Below are positions 12,001 through 21,787 of a DNA stretch of 64,000 bases, piece by piece. The position numbers and the translations under genes were made by a program. The stretch is taken from assembly GCA_009746045.1 (NCBI GenBank), contig RPFO01000076.1, positions 3,234,420 through 3,298,419 of the forward strand. Reading direction: 5' to 3'. How positions within the stretch are numbered: the first letter of the stretch is position 1; each line of letters opens with the position of its first letter. Source of the DNA: Mesostigma viride (Eukaryota; Streptophyta; Mesostigmatophyceae; Mesostigmatales; Mesostigmataceae). Under the pieces are notes generated by a model. That model was not told the origin of the DNA. It saw only the letters and a list, made by a program, of their open reading frames with translations, and searched no databases.

Positions 12001-12965
12001 ATGGCATGATCATGTTTGTGTGGCATGGGGATGATCAGCTTATTGCTGGGCCTAGGCAGGCTGTGGATGATTTTATTGCCAACGTGTCTAAGTCTTTTGA
12101 GATTGGCAAGCAGCTATAGAGCTGGGCACCATTGCTATTAAGTTCTGTGGCACAATGTTGCAGCTTCAGAAGCAAGCAGATCAGTGGGTCTGTGCAATGT
12201 ACTCTCCATCAGATTACATGCACAGTTGTAAGGAGGTGCTGCAGACTAAAATCAAACCGTGTGACTGTCCCACCATTATTAGGGGCAAGCTGGGGTGGTT
12301 GTGTTCTACTTGTGCACCACACCTAGCAGTAGTCAGCAGGGTTGATGATGCAGTTCTTATGCAGGTAGGCCACAAGGCTATCAATAAGCTCCTGCAGGTT
12401 GGTCCACCCCTTATCTTGCATTCCTTGGAACTCTTTAAGCCCAGCCATTCAGGCTATGATGGACAGCTCCATGGAATCACGGCAGATTACTCAACTGCAG
12501 GCTAGGGAGGCTGGCTTATTTTTTGTACAAAATGCTGACAAACCCATGTCACTCATCTCATGGTATAGCAGGCTACATAGGCGTAAAGCTGTTAGTAGCA
12601 ATGCTGCTGAGTGCAGGGCAGTTGTGTCAGCTGTGCTACATGCCAGGTATCTCAATCATGTCCTGGTTTGGTTACAGAAGCAAGCAGGCAGTCAGGCTGG
12701 GGTGGTGGCTCACTTGCACACCGACAGTCAATCTCTCCTCAGTTTCCTTGACAACCCTTATGCTGTGCATACTGATTTGGACTGGGTGATCCTGAAACAG
12801 GAGTGCACCTACTGGGAGTCTACCAATCATGTGCCGGACAAGGCCAACGCCGCGGATGCGTTGACCAAGGTGCCCCAGCTAGCACCTGAGCAGTACCAAC
12901 TGCTCTATCACATGATGAACCCCTACGGCAAGCAGGCCAGCCTGCCCCCGCCGGTAGACACCTAG
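8993..12965 (+). pseudogene. Element I pol: zinc knuckle-INT-PR-like-RT-RNase H
   Basis: The main open stretch is 9146-11845 (899 codons). Residues counted from 9146: zinc knuckle C3-C6-H11-C16; integrase HHCC H158, H163, C190, C193; catalytic D218, D271, E301; retropepsin-like domain with DTQ at 586-588 (nt 10901) and ALLGDPF at about 648-654; then the RT N-terminal part with KATDIKRAFLKG. A frameshift near 11,840 moves RT to 11799-12119, which contains WHGDD (HGDD at nt 12024-12035). Two more shifts lead to RNase H at 12399-12965 (SSMESRQ, AECRAV, HTDSQSL, NAADALTK). Protease-like sequence after integrase is unusual for Copia. The copy is inactive as read. Confidence 0.85.
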
Positions 12966-14980
12966 TCCACCCCTCCCCAGGGAGGGTGGCTAGTCTCCCC
13001 ACCCCTACTATGGGGCAACCCCTGTCAGGGGGTCGGGGTACCCAGACCCGGGCCCAGGCCACGGGGTGTCTTATCATCAGCACTAGCTCCTGGGGAGGAG
13101 CTGAGCCCTGTATGCCTTGTAAGCCCTGTTTTATGGTGAATAAATTGAGTCTCTTTGACTTTGTCTCTCTCAAGGAATTTCGTTAGTTCATCTCTTGGGA
13201 GGTGAGCTGTCATATCCTTCACAAGTGTGTCATTGTGTCAGTCATGGTGACAGTACTTGTACATGGCATTGTTATGTGGCTGGGTCATGTTCATGGTTAC
13301 CTTGTACATGTGCATGTGCATGTGCATGAGACACGTGTTTACATGCATGGATACGTGAGTGCTTGCGTGGATGGATGGTGTTTGCATGCATGGATGCGTG
13401 AATGCTTGCAGGGATGGAAGTGATTGCATGCACGGATACGCGAATGCATGCATGAATGCGACCTAGGACAATGTAAGTAAGCACCTTTTAGGGATTAATA
13501 TAGTGGTGAATATGGGCAGGCCCCCTGACCCATGTGAGTCATACATGTATTCAAGGAGACAACGATTCCAGTCCATGGCAGGATATATAAAGGATACCAA
13601 CCCCAAGTGGGTGGGGGTATGCATGTGACCCAATTCAGTACAAGTGTAATAACAGTGATTCGGGCCGTGGTGCCAGCAACCCTGTCACTCAAGGTTACAT
13701 TATAGATACTCAATCCATCTCCGCCTCCACATCATTGAGGATGTAATATACGCGACAACTATTAATGGTCGCATGGCGGTCACGCGACGCCTGATCAACG
13801 CGTAGCGTCTGCGTGTCGTAATTTAATTTTTTAATATTAATGCACAGTCACCATTTTACCGCGCGCTGGCCTGCACTTAGCCCTTGGATGACCAGTGTGT
13901 AACTCTATCCCCAATTATGGCTGGTTGCACCTTGCATGATAATGTCCAGAAACCAGCCTGATAACAATCTAGTGTCCATACTGGGACCAAAGCACACGCA
14001 TATAGGGAGTTACTTCGGGGTCATGTCATTAGTCATGTTGCAACGTCCTATGGGTGCTAAATACAGCACTAATCTCAGGGGGGTGCACGGGTGCGATAAA
14101 AAAGACACGTGGTGCTACGTAACGAGAGGTAGCTACGTAACGAGGCAGCTTTTCTCGTCAGGGCCAGCTAGTTGTCGTACATGCTTGGTTGGTGATATAG
14201 TTGTTTGGCAAGCTCAGGGGTCGGCATGTCGACACTGGAGTGATCTGTGACAAGGGCATTTTGTCGTCTGGGATTTCTGGCCTACCCAGGTTGTCTAGTT
14301 GATTTTGTCGTCTAAAGAGAAAGTGCTAGATGATATGTTTCATATGCGGAACAGGGAGTCGTTGCAGACAACGACTTAGGATTTTGTGTACTTTTAGGTC
14401 TTGGTGCTGACCAAAGCCACGGCAGTGCCACAGAGTAGCTTTGGTGTAATTGAAGCAGTATGGACGACAAAGCGGTTGTCGTCAGGATCAGATACTGAGC
14501 GTGGCTACGAGGTAAGGCTGACGCAAGATATTGCGTAAGTGTGAGGCATTCATTGGGATAAGTGTGTGTTTCCACCAGGGCGTTGGATGTAGCTTTGTGT
14601 GGATCCTTGAACTCTGTCTTGGTCATGGTGGTGCGTGGCAAGTGTGGCCAGCCCTCCTTTCTTTCATTGAGCCCAGCTATTGCTGAAACAGAGCTGCCAA
14701 GTTAGGTAGAGTATTGGTAATAAAAACGTTATTTCATTTGCAACAAAGAACCCAGTGTGAAGCCTAACCTAGTCATGCCTCACTCTCAGGTCTCACCTTT
14801 TTGAGAAGTGCAGTTGGCACTGGCTTCTCGTCTTAGAAAAGTGGGCATGCAGCACTAGTGGGGTAAGGCTAGCATGTGGCCCATCGATCACCCATGCAGC
14901 CATACCTCATGAGGGCCAACGAGGTCGTGGGCTACTGTCAGTGCAGGGAGTTTGGCACGAGTACGCGACAACCTACCTCA
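12966..14980. other. Noncoding; element I 3' region and CATG-rich minisatellite
   Basis: Just after pol there is C/G-rich sequence, then a possible poly(A) signal (GAATAAA near 13139). From about 13290 to 13460 a degenerate repeat of CATGCATGGATGCGTGAATG type occurs. The remainder to element II shows no convincing ORF. A TATATAA at about 13583 could be a promoter or LTR relic. No LTR matching the 5' side of element I was seen. Confidence 0.5.
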
Positions 14981-14985
14981 CCCCC

Positions 14986-15639
14986 AGTTAGCATATTGGG
15001 GCACCAATGTGCTAGATGGATGCAGGTTGAGGAGACCTTTCCAACGCCGTGTCAACCGCCTAGAACAGACAAGGGACTAGAAAGTTATCAAGTCCCGAAG
15101 TACTGCCGACCGGTGGGCGAGGGCGGGGCACACTCAGGGCATAGTGGACAGGACACGTGGCAGGCCGTGCCTGCACAGGCTTAGCCTGGACTCTCACGTG
15201 ACTGGGACACAGTGTACTGAGGGCTCAACGGTACTGTGGCTAGTAGAAGCCAGTAACCAGCCAGCAGGTCTGCAAGGATGTAAGTCCTTGCAGGACTGTG
15301 GCAGGTCCTGTGCTGTCCTAGACACAGGATAGCCAGAGATTCCTGTATGCTGCCTGCAACGAGGATGCAAGGCAGCGATACGAGGCTCTGGCAATGTAGC
15401 GTTGCCCAGCGTTGCTCATGACCGAGGAACAAGGATGGAACGAGGTTGCATATAGCTCGAGGCTCAACGAGGCAACGAGCGTCTTCACACACGAACCTTG
15501 GTCGTCACGACGAGTGGCGAGCCTATCGAGGGTCGTAGGCCTGGTGTGAGGATAAAGGTTGCTAGCCAGCAGCCTAGGGTCATTCCAGCCGGCAAGGACC
15601 AGGAGCTCACAAGCTCTGCTGACGAGTTGCTGCGCAAAT
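14986..15639 (+). repeat. Element II 5' LTR
   Basis: It starts AGTTAGCATATTGG and ends GCGCAAAT, so it lacks the usual TG...CA ends. It matches 22723-23376 except for T/C in GCGT(T/C)GCTC and G/A in CACAC(G/A)AACC. The internal sequence begins CGTACTATTG, which does not look like a primer site complementary to a tRNA 3' end (expected TGG...). The start of the element III internal region, CGTATTAC, is similar. Confidence 0.92.
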
Positions 15640-15662
15640 CGTACTATTGCTTCCACGCTTTC

Positions 15663-16794
15663 ATGTCTGGTTCATCGTCAAGCAGCCACGGTGCTGGTGA
15701 GGCGAACGAGCAGAGAGACGCGCAAGCGTTTTTCCCCTACCGTAACCAAGCAAACGCTCCAACATTCGTGCAAGCGGCCTACGTAGCGAGGCACTTGGCA
15801 GAAGAGGGGTGGGTGGCGGTGAGTGGGGGAGGCAACAGGCCAGCGGCGGCGGACCCGATTATACAACGGGCTCGCGTCGTGATTTCTCCAGGTGAGACGG
15901 GGCGAGTGGCGGTGGAAGAGTTGGTGCGCTACGGACGCGCTAGCTGAAACTGCTAATCGTGTGGAGGTCGCTTATCAGGGCGCCCATATCACGCTTGCCG
16001 GTCTCGACCTAGCCAGGGAGGCGCTTAGCCAGATTGTGGCAACAGCGCTCGGCAGCACCAGACTGTTCAACCACTGGGTGGCGACAGCAGTGCTAGGAGA
16101 GGGGGTACCAGACGCCGACATCATCCGGAACGCGCGTGCTCGGGAGACGGTAAATCCTTGGAGCACGGCGGAGGTATTTGCCCAAACCATTGAGAATCTT
16201 GTTGCTGTCCTTTTGCAAGAGTCGAGAGGGTACGCAGACAGGTTCTATATTACCACGCAGCCTTTCGGGGTACTCAAGGCTTGATACACCGAGGCCGGAA
16301 ACCACCACTGCGTGGGGTCCGGAGGTGGAGATTGTCGCAGGGGTCGAGAAGACGCCTGAAGACGTCCATTTTGAGTGGACTGACAAGCCAGAGGGCTCCG
16401 TCAAGCGCTCAGCCCAGCAGATAAACGAGGGCGACGGCACTACCGAGACCTACGAGGCAAGGCAGAGAGCTGATCTGCATATCCCTCGTGAGGCGACTCA
16501 CGAGTACGACCGTTACGGCCGAGGCGAGCAGAACGAGCTTGTCGGCGGCGGTAAGCGGTGGTTGCGCATCTTGCTTGGCATCGCAACCCAGGCGAGACAC
16601 AACATCCAGTCGAACGCAAGGAAGACGGGCGACCTGTGACCTGCGTGCTGGGAGAGTTTAACCCAGACCTCCAGATTGTCGCAGAGGCAGCAGCAGCCAC
16701 ATCGGTTGCTGAGGGTGTTGAGCAGCGTCCAGACCGTGAGGAGGGGCAGGCGAGTGCAAGCCAGGAGGCGGCCTCGTCTGGAGTAAGTGCGTGA
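15663..16794 (+). pseudogene. Element II extra ORF upstream of gag (ORF-A), frameshifted
   Basis: ATG at 15663 follows the LTR by 23 nt. The reading covers about 375 residues in four pieces: 15663-15947, about 15930-16284, about 16270-16639 and about 16600-16794. Visible stretches include RNQANAPTFVQAAYVARHL, VAYQGAHITLAGLDLAREAL and STAEVFAQTIENLVAVLL. The composition is soluble and helical, with no recognised domain. It ends near a GTAAGT that could be a splice donor. Its position equals ORF-A in elements I and III, but the sequence does not obviously match them. Confidence 0.5.
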
Positions 16795-16848
16795 GCCTGA
16801 GTGGGTTCCAGCGGCCATATCTGCGTGTGTTTTCTGTGGTATTCTATA

Positions 16849-18193
16849 ATGCTTCGTAACACGCGCGGGGCGGCAGCGGGAGCGGGGCGGGAGCGGGGGA
16901 TGGCGGGGGTGAGGCAAGGGCAGACACGGGAGCCCCGCCAACGTCGTGCCAGAGGGACAGGCAATCCCAACGGCAGAGGGCGTCAATGGCAGGAGGGCGT
17001 CCAACCGGAAGAGGAAAGAGGTGGCACAAGGGGAGGAGCGTGCAGGGTGGCCAACCGACGGCGTGGTGCTGACGGGGGAGGGCCAGAATGATGCTGAACG
17101 GCAAGCACCTGGTAAGAGACCATGTGTGCCTCCGTCTGGTGTTCCTGCAGCTATGTTCCTGCGCCATTAGCACCAGTAGGAGCTGCTGTCATTGGCAGTG
17201 ACCCTCGTGCTTTGCCTGGGACTAGACCTCATATGAGTGCTGTGGCTGTGATGAATGGCCAGAAGCCTCTCAAGCCTCCTGTGGGACAGGAAGAGCTAGA
17301 CAAGTGGTTGGAGGATATGGAGCTAGTTTCATGCTCTGTAGATCCCACTGTCAACCTTGTGCAGGTATTCCACACATCCACGACTAATAGGGATTCAAGT
17401 GAGGGTGAGGGACAAGGCTAGGCAGGCTGTCAAGGACAAGCTGACTTGGTCTCAGTTCCTAGAGGGCCTACGTCAGGAGTTTTCTGATAAGGTACTCAAC
17501 CTCACTAATCACTATAAGCTCAGCTATGATACCTTTGAGATCAAGGGCACAATAGCTGAGGAGCTGCAGCGGCTCACACGCATCAGGGAGAAGGGGGCCA
17601 AGCATGGCTTCAATCTGACTGATAGAGCAGTGGCAGATTACTTCCTGGATCGCATGGGGCTGAGTGTGGATGGGAGAAATGCAGCTAGGATGTTTGCTGA
17701 TCAGACAGATGGGACGTGGCCAGCCTTGCAAAAGGTTATTTTCAATATCCGTCCATCTGACAATGCTGCTTGCAAGGCAATCCAGGTGACTGGTGCCCCT
17801 TCAGCCTCCGCTCATCAGGTCCATGGTGACGCCCCTGGGCAGGGTGCTCAGGGAGAAACCAGACCTAGTAGGCGTCAGAGGGCTAACAGGCGCAGGCAGA
17901 ATGGTAACCAGGGTGGCAAGGGCCAGCAGCAGGGATCCAAAGGCAAGGGTCAGCAGCAGGCTGGTGGTCACCAGGGTGGTCAGCAGAACAAGGGTGGCCA
18001 AGGGCAAGGCAAGAGCCAGGGCCAGGGCACCCAGGCCAGTCAGAGCAGCCAGAACCAGGGTGGCCTGAAGAAGGCTGCTGCTGGGAAGGATGACAAGTGC
18101 TTTGGATGTGGCAGGACGGGTCATTGGCGACGTGACTGCCCAGACCAGGCCAAGTCTGCTGGAGCAGGCTCTGGCCAGGTGGGTAAGCCATGA
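16849..18193 (+). pseudogene. Element II gag with zinc knuckle
   Basis: The N-terminal part (from ATG 16849) is Arg/Gly-rich and changes frame two or three times up to about 17400. From there to 18193 it is open: WSQFLEGLRQEF, a helical core, a long Gln/Gly/Lys-rich linker, then CFGCGRTGHWRRDC, a CX2CX4HX4C nucleocapsid knuckle. The reading ends at TGA 18191-18193, in the same frame as pol. Gag forms the virus-like particle and binds element RNA. Confidence 0.75.
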
Positions 18194-18196
18194 CTT
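18191..18196 (+). promoter_or_regulatory. Candidate UGA readthrough site between gag and pol (element II)
   Basis: TGA CTT interrupts a single open frame running from gag into pol. UGA followed by C, especially CU, is a leaky context in known viral and cellular readthrough. Element III has TGA CTG at the equivalent place (50371). Suppression of this stop would make Gag-Pol. Confidence 0.5.
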
Positions 18197-21100
18197 GAGA
18201 TGTTGTCCCCTGTAAATAGTCAATCACCCCTAGTGGGACGAACAGTTGTACATAGTAATGGGGGTGTCCCTCTTGTGCAGCAGCAAGGGGTTGGGAATGA
18301 TGAGGTGCTTCCACTCAATGATTGCAATAACGCTGCTGCAGCAGTGGAATTCCCTGTGCCTGTGGCAGGTGCAGGGTCTCCAGTTGTTGGGGTTGACTCT
18401 GGGAGTCAAGCCGCCAGACTGGAAGGACCTGCAGCTTCTGTGGGAACCGGGGCTGGCTCTGGGAGCCGAGCTACCTTGGAGGAGGTCCCTGGAGCAAGAG
18501 AACAGCAGGTGGGTCGTGCTATCCCAAGCACACAGTCTTTGTCACGTTCCTCTCTGTGCAGCCAGGCTGACAGGGGGTTGAGCTATGCTCAGGCTGGAAA
18601 CACTCTACACCATATCTTTGGTCACTCTAAGCAGGCAGAGATGTTTGCTTGGAAGATTGGCAAGGAGCCTTTGCTAGAGGCCTGCAGTGCAGCTGCTCAG
18701 AATTGTGTCTGTCAGGAGAATGCTGTTCGCCTCCCACAGTCCCATGCCAGAGAACCTGCTAGAGAGCGGGGGGATATCCAGGTGGACATCCAACACATCA
18801 GGGGCATGTATCTGTTGGTGGGGGTGGATAGGTTTAGCAGATATAGGTTGCTGACCATTCTTCCTGGAATGCAGGAGCATCAGCTGTTGATGGGTCTCCA
18901 GTCTTTGTTGCCAGGCTTTGGGGTGTACACCAAGGTGCAAGCTGACTTGCAGTTTGACTGCTTGATCAAGCTGGCTGACCAGCTTCCTTGTAAGTTGGTA
19001 GTGGTCCCTAGGGAATGCCATGGGCAGCAGGGAGCTGTAGAGAGATCTATACGTGAAGTAAAAACAGTGGTGCTAGCAGCTAGGAGTGTGCCTGTTGTGG
19101 CATCAGCTCTAGAGAAAGCAGCTTGGTGTAAGGGGATTGAGGAGCAGCTTAACCACAGGGTAACCTATTACTATGATGGTGTGGCAGTCTCTCCCCTGGC
19201 ATTGCAGTTTGGTATGCTATCACAGGACGTGGTGGCAGCCTGCCTGAAGAAGGCAGACAGGGTGTTTTCCAGATTGAGGCGTAAGGACAAGGGTTGGAAA
19301 ATGCTGAGGCCCCAGGTGGGACTGAGGGTCAGGATGTGGAAGGAACCGTCATTACCAGGCAAGCGTGGCAAGTGGCAAGATGGGCAGGTAACCCATGTTG
19401 AGGAAGCTAACCATTCTTGTCTGGTGGCTTTGGAGAGTAATCCCAAGCACGTGTACAGGCTATCCTGGGCTCACGTCAAGGAGAGAAGGCCAACTGCAAT
19501 CTGGCCTGAAGACGGCCCTGATCCTCCCTTGGAGGGAGATGAGCAGGATGAGAGCCAGGCAGCAGATGCTAACCCACCATGCTTGGATTATGGTCTGTCC
19601 TGGATGGATGAGGGTGAGCAGGAGTCTGCTGAGACGTCTGTCACAAGGCCAGAGGTGGCCAGGGCTGCACCACAGTCCAGGGGGCTGCTTATGGCGGACA
19701 TCATTCGAGCTCTGCAGAACAGCAAGCGTGATCCCAAGGTATCTAAGCTCACGGGATGGGGGTCATGTGGGGCACCAGCACTAGAAGTGGATACCAACTC
19801 ACAGGTGTCCATTCTAAGGGTAGAGGATGCTGCAGGCTTGCAGTGGTCATCCCCTAGCTGCCTAGCTGTGTCTGATTTCTCTGGGAATGTGTCCATGAAG
19901 ATCTTGGGAGAAGTGAGTGTGCCTATCCTGGGGGTGCCCACCACGTTCAGTGTGGTTGAAGGGTATCAGGGGCCTGCCATTCTAGGTCAGAACTTCTTGT
20001 GCTTACCAGGGGTGAGGATATCCTCTGAGGAGCTAGCATTAGAAGGGCAGGGCCGCCTTCCCTTGCAGAGATATCGCTACTCCCAGGGTCTTAGTGTGGC
20101 TGTAAGGGCTGTGAGGGGTCTAGAGGCAGAGGGTCCTGATACAAAGGAGCCCATTGCTGGGGACCTGCTGATCCTCCCTACTACGTTTGACCCACGTGAG
20201 TTGGGTGTGCAGAGGTACCAGATCCCAGGAACGAGTCCTGTACCTTGGCGCAAGCTAGTGGAGATGATGCAAAGCCCCAAGATGGCTAAGGCATGGACTC
20301 TTGGCTTTGTTGCTTCTGGGCATGAGTGGATAGTTGCCAACTGTGCAGAGCCTGTGGATGTCCTCCCTGAGGATCACCAGCTGCTCAGATTGATGTTTGT
20401 CCTCAAGCTCAAGGAGGTAGATGGCGTGCAGGTGCCACATGTTAGACCAGTTGTGACTGAGTACCATGGCACTGGACAGTTAGCAGATGAGGAGCTTTAC
20501 ACACCAGGGATGCTGCATGATACATGGAGGATTTTGTTGTGCATTTATTTGTCTTTTCTGCAGAAGGGGATACCCTATAGCTCTGTGTTGGTAGATTTCA
20601 AGAGGGCTTTTCTTAAGGGTGATCAGCAGGAAGCACAGGATACTTGGCGCACAATACCCCCTTTCTTTGTTAAGGTGCCTGCAGTGTGGAGGGCAGAGCT
20701 GAAGACGAGGTATTTGAGGATTCTCAAAGGCGTGGAAGGCCTTAGATCGAGTCCCATCATCTGGAGGAAGAGCTTGGAGAAGTACCTCAGGTCTGTCTGT
20801 GGTCTCTCAGTCTCTCCAGTTGATCCTTGTCTGTTTCAGGGTAGCTATGAGGGGCTGCCAGCGTTTGCCTCCCTGCATGGTGATGATCTGCATCTCCTGG
20901 GCCATCCCACTTGGCAAGAGTTGACTCTGGCCAGGATCCAGAAACGGTTTGAACTGGGTAAGATCCAGTACATGGTTGAGAATGAGCCCATGGTGTTTTG
21001 TGGAATGCAGGCGACCTTGGTCCATCAGCAGGGTACATGGTCCATCCAGCTGGAGGGTGGTAAGGATTATCCTCAGCAGATCATAGATGCCTTGCAGGAG

Positions 21101-21787
21101 CCCATCACCCAGGCCAGATGTGCAACAATACGAGGTATGTTGGCATGGCTGGCCAGCATTTGTGCTCCTGACCTGTTGGTACTGAGTCGGTTGACCGATT
21201 CCCAACTGGTTGAGGTGGGTGCTGAGAGAGTGGTAGAGGCTGTTCGCATGTCTCCCCCTCTCATGCTGGGTCCTTTGGATTTGTACAGGCCTTTTGACAT
21301 GATGCTCTATGTGGACAGTTCTATGGATAGTAGGAAGGTCACAGAGGTCAGGGGCCGTGCAGCAGCATTAATATCCCTGGTGCAGGAACAGTCCTCTCTG
21401 GTCTGCTGGTACAGTCGGTTGCAGAACAGGGTAACTCCCAGCAGTGACATTGCTGAGTGCAGGGCAATCTGTGAAGGGCTTCATACTGCTCTTTACTTGA
21501 GGGAGCTATTTTACCAGCTATGTCAAGTGGCTTCCTGTCGGTTGCAGATGCACACACTGGTAAGAACTGACAGCATGGGCATGGTGCAGTTTGTGCACAG
21601 GCAGCTGGCCAGGAGCAGGGACCTTGATTATTTGTTGCTCAAGGAAATGTCTTGCTTAGCTAACATTGAACATGTGGCTGGCGTGGACAACCCTGCAGAT
21701 GCTCTCACCAAGCTGGAGGAGAAGGCTGAGCTGCAATACCCTTTGCTTCGTGGGCTCATGGCCTCCAAGGGGGGAGGGCCAGAGTAG
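18194..21787 (+). CDS. Element II pol polyprotein: INT, retropepsin-like, RT, RNase H
   Basis: The frame is open for 1195 codons from 18200. Residues counted from 18200: integrase zinc site H137, H142, C169, C171 (CXC, not CX2C); catalytic D196, D249 and E281 (GAVERSIREVK); Copia-type integrase tail (QLNHRVTYYYDGVAVSPLA). Retropepsin-like domain at about 525-610 with DTN at 531-533 and AILGQNFL at 593-600. RT with VLVDFKRAFLKG (D799) and LHGDD (HGDD 893-896). RNase H D1039, E1086, D1124, D1163. The domain order INT-PR-RT-RH differs from PR-INT-RT-RH of Ty1/copia. A DSGS at 66-69 could be a relic of an ordinary protease, but no full domain surrounds it. Expression probably needs readthrough of the UGA at 18191. 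Confidence 0.9.
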   Translation, partial: LEMLSPVNSQSPLVGRTVVHSNGGVPLVQQQGVGNDEVLPLNDCNNAAAAVEFPVPVAGAGSPVVGVDSGSQAARLEGPAASVGTGAGSGSRATLEEVPGAREQQVGRAIPSTQSLSRSSLCSQADRGLSYAQAGNTLHHIFGHSKQAEMFAWKIGKEPLLEACSAAAQNCVCQENAVRLPQSHAREPARERGDIQVDIQHIRGMYLLVGVDRFSRYRLLTILPGMQEHQLLMGLQSLLPGFGVYTKVQADLQFDCLIKLADQLPCKLVVVPRECHGQQGAVERSIREVKTVVLAARSVPVVASALEKAAWCKGIEEQLNHRVTYYYDGVAVSPLALQFGMLSQDVVAACLKKADRVFSRLRRKDKGWKMLRPQVGLRVRMWKEPSLPGKRGKWQDGQVTHVEEANHSCLVALESNPKHVYRLSWAHVKERRPTAIWPEDGPDPPLEGDEQDESQAADANPPCLDYGLSWMDEGEQESAETSVTRPEVARAAPQSRGLLMADIIRALQNSKRDPKVSKLTGWGSCGAPALEVDTNSQVSILRVEDAAGLQWSSPSCLAVSDFSGNVSMKILGEVSVPILGVPTTFSVVEGYQGPAILGQNFLCLPGVRISSEELALEGQGRLPLQRYRYSQGLSVAVRAVRGLEAEGPDTKEPIAGDLLILPTTFDPRELGVQRYQIPGTSPVPWRKLVEMMQSPKMAKAWTLGFVASGHEWIVANCAEPVDVLPEDHQLLRLMFVLKLKEVDGVQVPHVRPVVTEYHGTGQLADEELYTPGMLHDTWRILLCIYLSFLQKGIPYSSVLVDFKRAFLKGDQQEAQDTWRTIPPFFVKVPAVWRAELKTRYLRILKGVEGLRSSPIIWRKSLEKYLRSVCGLSVSPVDPCLFQGSYEGLPAFASLHGDDLHLLGHPTWQELTLARIQKRFELGKIQYMVENEPMVFCGMQATLVHQQGTWSIQLEGGKDYPQQIIDALQEPITQARCATIRGMLAWLASICAPDLLVLSRLTDSQLVEVGAERVVEAVRMSPPLMLGPLDLYRPFDMMLYVDSSMDSRKVTEVRGRAAALISLVQEQSSLVCWYSRLQNRVTPSSDIAECRAICEGLHTALYLRELFYQLCQVASCRLQMHTLVRTDSMGMVQFVHRQLARSRDLDYLLLKEMSCLANIEHVAGVDNPADALTKLEEKAELQYPLLRGLMASKGGGPE

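Larger units (their letters stand above)
6276..12965 (+). mobile_element. Copia-like retrotransposon element I (internal region, decayed)
   Basis: Order of parts: extra 5' ORF, gag, zinc knuckle, integrase, retropepsin-like domain, reverse transcriptase, RNase H. At least seven frame changes interrupt the coding. No pair of matching LTRs flanks it, so terminal parts have been lost or diverged. It belongs to the same subfamily as fragment IV at 25.8-27.6 kb, sharing long near-identical integrase stretches. Confidence 0.8.

Noticed and set aside
13300-13460. CRISPR-like or promoter repeats in the CATGCATGGATG region
   Set aside because: Units are irregular, without unique spacers; it is a degenerate minisatellite in eukaryotic DNA.
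18300-18420. VDSGSQA (residues 65-71 of element II pol) as the ordinary Copia protease
   Set aside because: No surrounding protease domain or ILG box before integrase; kept only as a possible relic.
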